This document shows positions 17,577 to 25,523 of a stretch of 34,824 nucleotides of DNA, one piece after another. The stretch lies in contig CAMZFU010000004.1 of assembly GCA_947306185.1 (NCBI GenBank), positions 1 through 34,824 of the forward strand. The letters are read 5' to 3'. The translations under genes were made by a program, and so were the position numbers. The notes below the pieces were generated by a model. It saw only the letters and a program-made list of their open reading frames with translations, was not told the DNA's origin and did not search any database. This DNA is from an uncultured Pseudomonadota bacterium. Lineage in GTDB: Bacteria > Pseudomonadota > Alphaproteobacteria > Rs-D84. Every line of letters starts with the position of its first letter. Positions within the stretch are counted from its first letter, which is position 1.

Positions 17577-19202
17577 TTATTCAAATAGCAATGGCAGGAT
17601 ACTATCCAAAATTTTTCCTGTCGTTGGCACGGCATTCCACGCCGCCGTACGCAGTCCGAATGTTTCTTGGGTTCCTTTTGGTTCATCCAATACAACCAAA
17701 ATAGTGTATTGTGGGGCCGCAACAGGGAATATTCCAACAAACGCGGTTAAATTCTTAAACTTATCAATCTTTCCATTTATACGTTTTTCCGCCGTGGCGG
17801 TTTTTCCACCAATTTGTATTCCTGAAATTCTGGCCTGCTTCGCGCTTGTTTCTTCGGCGATACGGAACATAATCCCACGCAACCGCGCCGAGATATCATC
17901 AGACAAAACCCGTTCACCACGCAATGGTCCAAAAGATTTTTTCTGCAATGTCGGATAAATATACATTCCGCCATTTGTCATTGAATTAACCGCCAAGAAC
18001 AAATGCATCGGGGTTACCGAAATACCGTGTCCAAACGACACCGTTGCGCGTTCCGTTGGTCCCCATTTACGGGGTGTTAACGGTTTTTCTGTTTTACCGA
18101 ATTCAAGATTTAATGCCTCGTCCAAATGGATACGATGGAAAAATTCTGGTTGCGTTCCATCGGGCAAATCAAGCGCAATCTGTGCACTACCAACATTACA
18201 AGAATGCAACATTATTTCTTCCACGGATAAATTGGGACGCGGCGGTTTAAAACTGCGGATATCACTAATTGTCGCGGCGACACGGCCAAATTTATCACGA
18301 ATCTTGAACGGCTCTTTGACATAGTATTCTTTATGAATACCATTTTCCATCGCCATTGCGGTATTAAACACCTTGAAAATAGACCCCATTTCAAATGTTG
18401 CCCGCATCGGCTTAAACAGGCGGTTTGACATTGCATCCATACTAACATTTTCGGGATCAAAATCTGGCAACGATACCATCGCTATCATTTCACCAGTACG
18501 TGAATTCATCAGCATTCCCATGGCATTTTTTGCCTGATATCTTTGCATCGCCGCCGACAATTGTTCATAAAACACAGATTGAATTCGTGAATCTAATGAT
18601 AATTGTAATGGTTCCCTACTATCTCGCAAATAATCATCATAAACGCGTTCCGCGCCCTCAAGTCCGTTTCCATCATTACCGACAAAACCAACCGCATGTG
18701 CAAACAAACGACGTTTCGGATATTTACGTGCCTGAATAGATTCAACCCCCAACCCAGGCATATCCGCACTTAATATTTTTTGACGTTGTGAATCACTTGC
18801 ATATTTCTTTAGGTATATAAACCTGCGCGAAGAATTTAATAACGATAACACTTCGGATACAGAATATTCATATGGCAAAACCTCGTGTACCAATTGCGCG
18901 ACCGCATCACGATCTTTGACCTGTTGTGGACGCAACGTGATATGACCTGACATAACATTCTTGGCCAATATGTCACCATTTCTATCGATAATATCGGCAC
19001 GATTAACCAACCATTCCGCCCCACCATCAGATGGACGCACACGATTCGTTCCTTCGGATGCAAAGTATAATGTCCGTATCCCAAAGCAAAAAAAACACAC
19101 TACAAAAAATATATAAACGCCACGCAGCCGCCGTCCCATCTTGGTACGCGCATTGCCTGATGAATATTCGTGTTTCAAGATATCCTTTCCTACTTCAAAC
19201 AT
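17577..19202 (-). CDS. ftsI: Peptidoglycan D,D-transpeptidase (class B PBP, FtsI-like)
   Basis: FEMGSIFKVFNTAMAMENG (SxxK), HSCNVGSAQIA (SxN), GGKTATAEKRINGK (KTG box variant); N-terminal TM. Confidence 0.9.
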   Translation of the reverse strand: MFEVGKDILKHEYSSGNARTKMGRRLRGVYIFFVVCFFCFGIRTLYFASEGTNRVRPSDGGAEWLVNRADIIDRNGDILAKNVMSGHITLRPQQVKDRDAVAQLVHEVLPYEYSVSEVLSLLNSSRRFIYLKKYASDSQRQKILSADMPGLGVESIQARKYPKRRLFAHAVGFVGNDGNGLEGAERVYDDYLRDSREPLQLSLDSRIQSVFYEQLSAAMQRYQAKNAMGMLMNSRTGEMIAMVSLPDFDPENVSMDAMSNRLFKPMRATFEMGSIFKVFNTAMAMENGIHKEYYVKEPFKIRDKFGRVAATISDIRSFKPPRPNLSVEEIMLHSCNVGSAQIALDLPDGTQPEFFHRIHLDEALNLEFGKTEKPLTPRKWGPTERATVSFGHGISVTPMHLFLAVNSMTNGGMYIYPTLQKKSFGPLRGERVLSDDISARLRGIMFRIAEETSAKQARISGIQIGGKTATAEKRINGKIDKFKNLTAFVGIFPVAAPQYTILVVLDEPKGTQETFGLRTAAWNAVPTTGKILDSILPLLFE

Positions 19203-19203
19203 T

Positions 19204-19500
19204 TTACCTGTTTTCTATCCTATCAGGTAATTCTTGAATTTCAACCGATTTATGAAAACTTATTACTTCGGCTTTGGGCACCGCATTTGTAACCAAATTA
19301 CGTAATATTTCCGGGCGAACATACGATGCAAAGTTGGCCTGGGCAACGGCATAGTCTTTCTGGGTTTGGACAATTTTCTGACGAACACTGCGACGCGCGT
19401 CATTTTGCACACGATAGCAAACCTGTAACGCAATAGTTACAACAAACATTATAACCACCATCGCAATACCAATATGAAACATCTTTTCGTCTTCGTTCAT
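19204..19500 (-). CDS. FtsL-like septum protein
   Basis: 98 aa, one TM then coiled-coil-like segment, immediately upstream of ftsI. Confidence 0.6.
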   Translation of the reverse strand: MNEDEKMFHIGIAMVVIMFVVTIALQVCYRVQNDARRSVRQKIVQTQKDYAVAQANFASYVRPEILRNLVTNAVPKAEVISFHKSVEIQELPDRIENR

Positions 19501-19575
19501 CGCACCACCTACATAAAAATCTGCTTTATATTATATCACAACCGTGCTATTTCACAAAAAAGTTTAACAATATTT

Positions 19576-19950
19576 TTACAGATTTTTCAGAAATCGAATC
19601 ATAGACCCAACACCATTCAATCGGGCCGCCCCAATATTTATTTGTAAATCTGCAAACATTTTTTCCAAATCCATTTGATGTATTTCTTCGACCGTATGCC
19701 CATCAACCATGGATAAAATTATTGCGACAATACCACGAACAATTGCCGAATCCGCCGACCCAAAGAAATTGTCACCACGGCGACATATCTGAACAAATGA
19801 TGTACAGCCCGTGATTTCATTACAAACCGCATCCGCTGGAATCGGTTTTAATGTTTTACCAATATCCATAACTGCCTCTAACCGCATGGCCGGATCATCC
19901 AACATACCAAGTAATTTTTTTATTTCATCAAATGTCATTTTACCAACCAC
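19576..19950 (-). CDS. sufE: SufE family sulfur acceptor
   Basis: GKTLKPIPADAVCNEITGCTSFVQI, SADSAIVRGIVAIILSMVDG. Confidence 0.9.
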   Translation of the reverse strand: MVGKMTFDEIKKLLGMLDDPAMRLEAVMDIGKTLKPIPADAVCNEITGCTSFVQICRRGDNFFGSADSAIVRGIVAIILSMVDGHTVEEIHQMDLEKMFADLQINIGAARLNGVGSMIRFLKNL

Positions 19951-20254
19951 TGTTTGTTAAATCTAATTCTATACGTGCCGCATCGGACATACGCGACAAA
20001 TCCCATGCCGGTTCCCAAACCAAATCCACCTGTACGGGGACCGGGGCGGTAACCTTGGATACCGCGTCTTTGACCTGTTGCAAGATTTCTTCCATCATTG
20101 GGCACGTTGGACTTGTAAAAGTCATTTCAATACGAACCATATGTTCTGTTATTTCAATATTGTACACCAAACCCATATCCCATATGTTAACCGGGATTTC
20201 TGGGTCAAATACCGTTTTCAATGCGCCAATAATATCGTCTTTTGTAAAAGCCAT
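19940..20254 (-). CDS. DUF59/MIP18 family Fe-S assembly protein (SufT-like)
   Basis: IIGALKTVFDPEIPVNIWDMGLVYNIEI, MTFTSPTCPMMEEILQQVKDAV. Confidence 0.85.
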   Translation of the reverse strand: MAFTKDDIIGALKTVFDPEIPVNIWDMGLVYNIEITEHMVRIEMTFTSPTCPMMEEILQQVKDAVSKVTAPVPVQVDLVWEPAWDLSRMSDAARIELDLTNSGW

Positions 20255-20255
20255 T

Positions 20256-21422
20256 TTATTTCACAATCTTTTTTATTATATCTATTGCCTGTTTCATTTC
20301 ATCCATTGTATTCCATGCACCAACAGATATACGCACAGAACCACTAATTCCCATCGCACGATGAATCCATGATGCGCACATATTACCAACACGCACACAT
20401 ACATTATTTGCCCCCATCATTGCACCGACATCCAATGGATGCATCCCATCAACAACGAAACTAAGGATAGCAGAATCACGTGATGAAATAATTTTTATTT
20501 TTTCTATCTTTGATAATTCATCATACGCATATTTAATCAGATTTAAATCGGGTCTGTTCTTTTCCAATTCATCAATCGCAACATGCAAACCCGCAATTTG
20601 TGTTAATGGCAATGTGCCGGCCTCCCACTTATCGGGTGCATCGGCCGTAACCCAGCAAGAATTGCAATTTTGGTAAATCCATCCGCCACGCGATTCTTTG
20701 GCGCGCGCCATATCCGCCACAGACACAACCATACCACCACCAAATTTTTCCGGGAAATATTTATTGGTATCACGAATATAAAGTACCCCCACCCCAGTAT
20801 CGGCACCAATTTTATGTCCCGAAAAGACCAAGAAATCACAATCCCATTTTTTTACATCTATTTTATTGTGAACAACATATTGCGATGCATCAACAATAGT
20901 TATAACATTTGGATTTTTCCCACGCGCCGTGGCAATTATTTTTTCCACATCTTGCGCCCGCCCCAATACATTTGACATTGCGGTAACAATCAAGAAATCT
21001 GTCTTTGGAATCGTATCAATTTTAATATCATAGTTATCGTCTAATTCACATACCCGCATATGTCTTATTTTACCGATATGTAATAATGCCTCCCACGGGA
21101 TACGCGCCGAATGATGATCTAAATCAGATACCGCGAAAACCGACGAAGAACTGTACCACGGTTGTGATGACAAAATATTTACAATGCGGTTAAGGCCATC
21201 TGTTGCACCAGATGTAAATATAACTTGGGTCGGGTCGGCATTTATAAAATCCGCCACGCGTTGACGCGAACGCGCAACCATATCATCAACCGCCGCACTG
21301 CGCGCGCAAACACCACGCCCAGAATTAGCATAAGAATTTTGCAAAAAATCAGCCTCGGTTGATACGACCGATTTGGGCTTTAATGCGCTTGCCGCGGCAT
21401 CTAAATATATGATTTTATTCAC
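20256..21422 (-). CDS. sufS: SufS-type cysteine desulfurase
   Basis: YLDAAASALKP, VIFTSGATDGLN, DHHSARIPWE, FSGHKIGADTGVGVLYI, RVGNMCASW. GTG start at 21422 inferred, avoiding overlap with divergent trxA. Confidence 0.88.
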   Translation of the reverse strand: MNKIIYLDAAASALKPKSVVSTEADFLQNSYANSGRGVCARSAAVDDMVARSRQRVADFINADPTQVIFTSGATDGLNRIVNILSSQPWYSSSSVFAVSDLDHHSARIPWEALLHIGKIRHMRVCELDDNYDIKIDTIPKTDFLIVTAMSNVLGRAQDVEKIIATARGKNPNVITIVDASQYVVHNKIDVKKWDCDFLVFSGHKIGADTGVGVLYIRDTNKYFPEKFGGGMVVSVADMARAKESRGGWIYQNCNSCWVTADAPDKWEAGTLPLTQIAGLHVAIDELEKNRPDLNLIKYAYDELSKIEKIKIISSRDSAILSFVVDGMHPLDVGAMMGANNVCVRVGNMCASWIHRAMGISGSVRISVGAWNTMDEMKQAIDIIKKIVK

Positions 21423-21496
21423 TTTACGTTTTCTCTTGCTTTTTATACAGATTATAATACACTTGTGTCCAATATCAACAGCAAAGGAGAAAAAAT

Positions 21497-21817
21497 ATGG
21501 CGATAAAGCACGCAACAGATGAAAACTTCTCGGAAGTCACGGGTGGCGCATTAACCCTGGTTGACTTTTGGGCACCATGGTGTGGTCCGTGTCGTATGTT
21601 TGGCCCTATTTTCGAGGCCACATCCGAAACCATGCCTGATGTGAATTTCGTTAAATTCGAAGTTAACGAAACAAGCAACAAAACCTCAGCACGATTTGGT
21701 ATTCGTGGAATCCCAAGCGTATTAGCATTTAAAAACGGTGAATTGGTAGAAGCCCGCAGCGGTCTTATGGATCAAGACACTTTAACAGATTGGATTATGG
21801 AACTAAAAGGATCCTAA
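21497..21817 (+). CDS. trxA: Thioredoxin
   Basis: LVDFWAPWCGPCRMFGPIFE; FGIRGIPSVLAFKNGELV; AAAGGAG RBS. Confidence 0.93.
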   Translation: MAIKHATDENFSEVTGGALTLVDFWAPWCGPCRMFGPIFEATSETMPDVNFVKFEVNETSNKTSARFGIRGIPSVLAFKNGELVEARSGLMDQDTLTDWIMELKGS

Positions 21818-21818
21818 A

Positions 21819-22247
21819 ATGGCAAAGAAGAATTACAAAACAATTGAATTACCGGCAAAATATGTACCAAAAAAGTCGGAACCATATATGTGTCCAGAAC
21901 ATTTGGCGTATTTCTATCAATTGTTAAATGCGCAAAAAGAAGAAATCTTACAACAAAATGCGGCCACATTAAATTCGTTTAGTACACGTAACAAAAATAA
22001 TGCAACCATTACCGGTGATGATTCTGATATTGCAATTGCCGAACAAGAAACGACCATGACTTTACGCATGGCGGAACGTGATAATAATTTATTGGCCAAG
22101 ATTAACAGCGCACTTGATAGAATCGAAAACGGTACATATGGTTATAGTGTTATATCTGGTGATGAAATTGGATTGGCCCGCATGTTGGCACGACCACTTG
22201 CAACCATGACAATCGAAGAACAAGAAGAACATGAAAAGAACGAATAA
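21819..22247 (+). CDS. dksA: DksA/TraR family protein without zinc-finger cysteines
   Basis: PEHLAYFYQLLNAQKEEILQQ...AERDNNLLAKINSALDRIENGTYGYSVISGDEIGLARMLARPLATMTIEEQEEHEKNE. Confidence 0.85.
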   Translation: MAKKNYKTIELPAKYVPKKSEPYMCPEHLAYFYQLLNAQKEEILQQNAATLNSFSTRNKNNATITGDDSDIAIAEQETTMTLRMAERDNNLLAKINSALDRIENGTYGYSVISGDEIGLARMLARPLATMTIEEQEEHEKNE

Positions 22248-22270
22248 TTGTTATAAATATGAAAAAAACA

Positions 22271-22297
22271 AACGGGCGAATAAATCGCCCGTTTTTT
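22271..22297. terminator. Bidirectional terminator between dksA-like and tatA
   Basis: AACGGGCGA-ATAAA-TCGCCCGTT with T-rich flanks on both strands. Confidence 0.85.
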
Positions 22298-22298
22298 A

Positions 22299-22520
22299 TT
22301 ATTTCTTGTCTGCCTTTTTGGCACGTGGCTTTACCGATTTCTTCGGCGCGGCCTTGGCCGGCTTTTTGGCATCTGATTTATTATCATCCTTTTTCATTTC
22401 TTTCTTAAAGGTCGTAATACCATTTGCCAAATTGCGCATCATATTTGGAATCTTGCTATGTCCAAACAGGATGATGAACAACAAAACTATAACCAGTATC
22501 TCTAACCAACCAAGTCTCAT
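22299..22520 (-). CDS. tatA: Sec-independent protein translocase subunit TatA
   Basis: LEILVIVLLFIILFGHSKIPNMMRNLANGITTFKKEMKKDD. Confidence 0.85.
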   Translation of the reverse strand: MRLGWLEILVIVLLFIILFGHSKIPNMMRNLANGITTFKKEMKKDDNKSDAKKPAKAAPKKSVKPRAKKADKK

Positions 22521-22536
22521 ATTCGTCTCCTATAAT

Positions 22537-23343
22537 TTATTTTGCCACATAACAATCTAAACCATCAGATTTCGCATTACGGCAGAACCCATTTGCATCA
22601 TTTGATGTTGCAAACGCGACACGCAATCTGTATGTTGTTTGACCATTTGGCAACACCGCTGCCAAGATTACAAACTGTTTGCCACTAAACAAACTTGGGT
22701 GTTCGCCGCGTATTTTCTTTTCGGATGCTTCGGCCGCCGCACGGGTGCTGTACGAACCGAACTGAACATACCAACCACCATTAGCCACCTTTTGTACCGC
22801 TGGCTTTGGTGCCGGTTTCGGTTTAGTTGGTGTTTTGGCCTGTTTCGGTGCCGGGGCCGGTATCGGCTTTGGTGTCGCCGTTCCACGCGATGGGTTAAAC
22901 TTTACATCCTTGCGATCTTCGATAACGCGAACAGAATTCTGTTTTGGTGCCGGGGCCGGCTGTTGTGCTACTGGCATTGGTGCCGGGGCCGGTTGCATCA
23001 CCACAGGTTGTGGTGCCGGCATTGGTTGCCCCATTGGCATTGGGGCTGGTGTCGGTACAGGTGCAGGTACAACCTGAACAGGAACAGGTTCTGGTTCAAC
23101 CGCATCCACACGTTCTTGGACCACAATCGGTTCACCCAAATCAACATCTATTGACGATGAAGAATTGCTGCCCACGACGCGGATAATAATAAATACCGCA
23201 AGCACGATTACCGCAACACCAATACCCAACAACAACCATGGGCGGTGCGGACGTGGTGCAACAAACGGTGTCGCATCAGGCAAATTGTCATCAGCGGCAT
23301 CCGCATCATCAAGATCTAATAAATCTAAATTTTCCTCTTTCAT
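22537..23343 (-). CDS. SPOR-domain membrane protein with Pro/Ala-rich linker
   Basis: TM RPWLLLGIGVAVIVLAVFIIIRVV; GGWYVQFGSYSTRAAAEASEKKI...TTYRLRVAFATSNDANGFCRNAKSDGLDCYVAK. Confidence 0.85.
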   Translation of the reverse strand: MKEENLDLLDLDDADAADDNLPDATPFVAPRPHRPWLLLGIGVAVIVLAVFIIIRVVGSNSSSSIDVDLGEPIVVQERVDAVEPEPVPVQVVPAPVPTPAPMPMGQPMPAPQPVVMQPAPAPMPVAQQPAPAPKQNSVRVIEDRKDVKFNPSRGTATPKPIPAPAPKQAKTPTKPKPAPKPAVQKVANGGWYVQFGSYSTRAAAEASEKKIRGEHPSLFSGKQFVILAAVLPNGQTTYRLRVAFATSNDANGFCRNAKSDGLDCYVAK

Positions 23344-23401
23344 TATGGCTTCTCCCTTATAACGAGATATATTATACCATAAAAAATTGATATCACAAAA
23401 A

Positions 23402-23545
23402 TTATTTTACAGGCCGCGCACCAAAATGTGGTGGAACAATTAATTTATGATTTTCTTCGACAATTGGTTCTGTTTCACAGGTACGTGAACAAGCCCCCAA
23501 AACCACAGGTGCCAAAACGGCAATAATCAAAAAGATTTTTTTCAT
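23402..23545 (-). CDS. Small lipoprotein (47 aa)
   Basis: MKKIFLIIAVLAPVVLGACSRTCETEPIVEENHKLIVPPHFGARPVK; lipobox VLGAC; AAAAGGAG RBS. Not in the supplied track. Confidence 0.65.
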   Translation of the reverse strand: MKKIFLIIAVLAPVVLGACSRTCETEPIVEENHKLIVPPHFGARPVK

Positions 23546-23567
23546 ATCCGTTTCTCCTTTTCTTGTA

Positions 23568-23594
23568 ATGTGCCCGGCAAAACACCGGGCACAT
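23568..23594. other. 10-bp perfect hairpin after thrS (terminator-like, no clear U-tract)
   Basis: ATGTGCCCGG-CAAAACA-CCGGGCACAT. Confidence 0.7.
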
Positions 23595-23601
23595 CAAATC
23601 A

Positions 23602-25335
23602 TTACATTGGCATTTTAACAGCGTCTTGCATTTGCTTTACAAAATCATCTAATGCAACGACATCCTGTTTTTCAACGCCCAATCTACGCAAGGTCACACT
23701 CTTGTCGTTTGATTCTTTTTCACCGACAACCGCGATAATTGGGGTTTTGGCCAATGACAAGTCGCGAACCTTATAGTTGACCTTTTCGTCACGCAAATCG
23801 GCACGTGCGAACACACCCGCATCACGTAAATCTGCGACGACCTTTTCGGCATATTCGCGATACTTTTCAGATACAGGTACCACAACCACCGGTTCTGGCG
23901 ACAACCACAATGGCAAATTACCACCGGTTGATTCCAACAACACGCCCATAAAGCGTTCAATAGAACCCAACAACGCACGGTGCAACATAATTGGACGATG
24001 TTTTTCACCATCTTCGCCGACATACGACAGGTCAAAACGTTCCGGCAAATTCATGTCTAATTGCACCGTACCGCATTGCCATATACGTCCCATAGAATCT
24101 TTCAGATAGTTATCAATCTTTGGACCATAGAACGCGGCATCACCTTCGGCAATTTCATATTCAATGCCGTTCGCATCCAATGCGTGTTTCAATGCACCTT
24201 CGGCCTTGTCCCATATTTCATCAGAACCGATACGAAAGTCAGACAGCGGTCGCGTTGCCAATTTCATAGTAATTTTATCAAAGAAGAACTTGCCATAAAT
24301 ATCTTTGATAAAGCGCAAGATTTTTACGACCTCGGTTTCCAATTGTTCTTCAGTACAGAAAATATGTGCATCGTCCTGAGTAAATTCGCGCACACGCATC
24401 AATCCCGCAAGACCGCCTGCGGCCTCGTACCGGCAAACCTTACCGAACTCTGCCAAATAAAGCGGCAAATCTTTATAAGATTTCATACCTTGGCCAAACA
24501 CCAACATTCCGCCCGGACAAGACATCGGCTTTACACAGAAAACCTTGCCGTCTTGGGTCGTACCAGAATAATTGTGCGCCCCATATTTCGCCCAATGGCC
24601 ACTGCGTTCCCAAAGACATCTATCCATAATGGATGGGGTTGATATTTCCAAATACCCCGCACGTTCTTGGCGCATACGCAAATAATCGATTAAACGACGA
24701 TATACGCGATACCCATTATTGTGCCAGAACACCGCCCCAGGCGCATATTCTGGTTCAAAATGGAACAAATCCATATCTTTGCCCAATTTACGATTATCAC
24801 GCGCCGCGGCTTCTTCCTGCATTTTCAAGAATTCGTCTAATGCCTCTTTGCTTTCAAATGCGTCAACATAGATACGTTGCAACATTTTATTTTTCGAATC
24901 GCCTTTCCAGTATGCACCGGCAACATTACGAATCTTGAACCCGTCACGTGGCAAATCTTTGGAACTTTCCACATGCGGACCACGACACAGATCGGTAAAG
25001 TCACGGAAAGTATAAACAGACAGTTTTTCGCCCGCCGCATCATATTCATTTAACCATTCCATTTTATATGGTTGGTCTGCAAATATTTCTTTGGCTTCGG
25101 CCAAATCCACTATTCTTTGTTCAAACCGACCATTAGATTTGATTAAATCGCGCATTTCTTTTTCGATTTTTTCAAAATCTTCTTCGGAGAAACGGTATTC
25201 AGTATCAAAGTCGTAATAGAAACCGTTTTCAATAGCCGGACCACCAGCAAATTTAACATCTGGGTGTAATTTTTTCACCGCCGCCGCCATTACGTGCGCC
25301 AACGAGTGCCGAATCATTTCGATTGGATATGACAT
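23602..25335 (-). CDS. thrS: Threonyl-tRNA synthetase lacking the N-terminal TGS domain
   Basis: HSLAHVMAAAVKKLHPD, DLCRGPHV, KPMSCPGGMLVF, RVREFTQDDAHIFC, HRALLGSIERFMGVLLE. Protein begins at the SAD/N2 domain. RBS GAGGAT. Confidence 0.96.
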   Translation of the reverse strand: MSYPIEMIRHSLAHVMAAAVKKLHPDVKFAGGPAIENGFYYDFDTEYRFSEEDFEKIEKEMRDLIKSNGRFEQRIVDLAEAKEIFADQPYKMEWLNEYDAAGEKLSVYTFRDFTDLCRGPHVESSKDLPRDGFKIRNVAGAYWKGDSKNKMLQRIYVDAFESKEALDEFLKMQEEAAARDNRKLGKDMDLFHFEPEYAPGAVFWHNNGYRVYRRLIDYLRMRQERAGYLEISTPSIMDRCLWERSGHWAKYGAHNYSGTTQDGKVFCVKPMSCPGGMLVFGQGMKSYKDLPLYLAEFGKVCRYEAAGGLAGLMRVREFTQDDAHIFCTEEQLETEVVKILRFIKDIYGKFFFDKITMKLATRPLSDFRIGSDEIWDKAEGALKHALDANGIEYEIAEGDAAFYGPKIDNYLKDSMGRIWQCGTVQLDMNLPERFDLSYVGEDGEKHRPIMLHRALLGSIERFMGVLLESTGGNLPLWLSPEPVVVVPVSEKYREYAEKVVADLRDAGVFARADLRDEKVNYKVRDLSLAKTPIIAVVGEKESNDKSVTLRRLGVEKQDVVALDDFVKQMQDAVKMPM

Positions 25336-25417
25336 AATAAATCCTCTTACTTTTTTTGTTTTGTTATTTTTTAACTGTTTGATTATATTAACGCGTCATA
25401 AAAAACGCAAATAGAAA

Positions 25418-25480
25418 TTACCGCACCCCAAACGGGGTTGTAGTTGTTGTAGTTGTGAAGATGAACATAAAACGCTTCAT
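25418..25480 (-). CDS. Putative threonine-rich leader peptide for thrS attenuation
   Basis: ATG AAG CGT TTT ATG TTC ATC TTC ACA ACT ACA ACA ACT ACA ACC CCG TTT GGG GTG CGG TAA = MKRFMFIFTTTTTTTPFGVR*, 82 nt before the thrS start, directly after a consensus promoter. Confidence 0.8.
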   Translation of the reverse strand: MKRFMFIFTTTTTTTPFGVR

Positions 25481-25487
25481 GCCTGGC

Positions 25488-25516
25488 ATTATATTACTAT
25501 AAAATAAAAATGTCAA
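25488..25516 (-). promoter_or_regulatory. Consensus sigma70 promoter of thrS leader
   Basis: Minus strand TTGACA - 17 nt (TTTTTATTTTATAGTAA) - TATAAT, both hexamers perfect. Confidence 0.88.
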
Positions 25517-25523
25517 CCATTTG

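Noticed and set aside
21423-21496. Divergent sufS-trxA promoter (TATAAT at 21453-21458)
   Set aside because: -10-like hexamer present but no convincing -35 at proper spacing; too weak to list as a feature.
22639-23154. 171-aa plus ORF rich in Trp/Cys/Arg opposite the SPOR gene
   Set aside because: Antisense of the Pro/Ala-rich linker; low-complexity artefact.
25400-25438. Canonical Rho-independent attenuator in the thrS leader
   Set aside because: The ACCCC/GGGGU hairpin is 19 nt away from the U6 tract, and no GC-rich stem directly precedes the U-run, so I do not call a standard terminator; recorded as an open mechanism instead.
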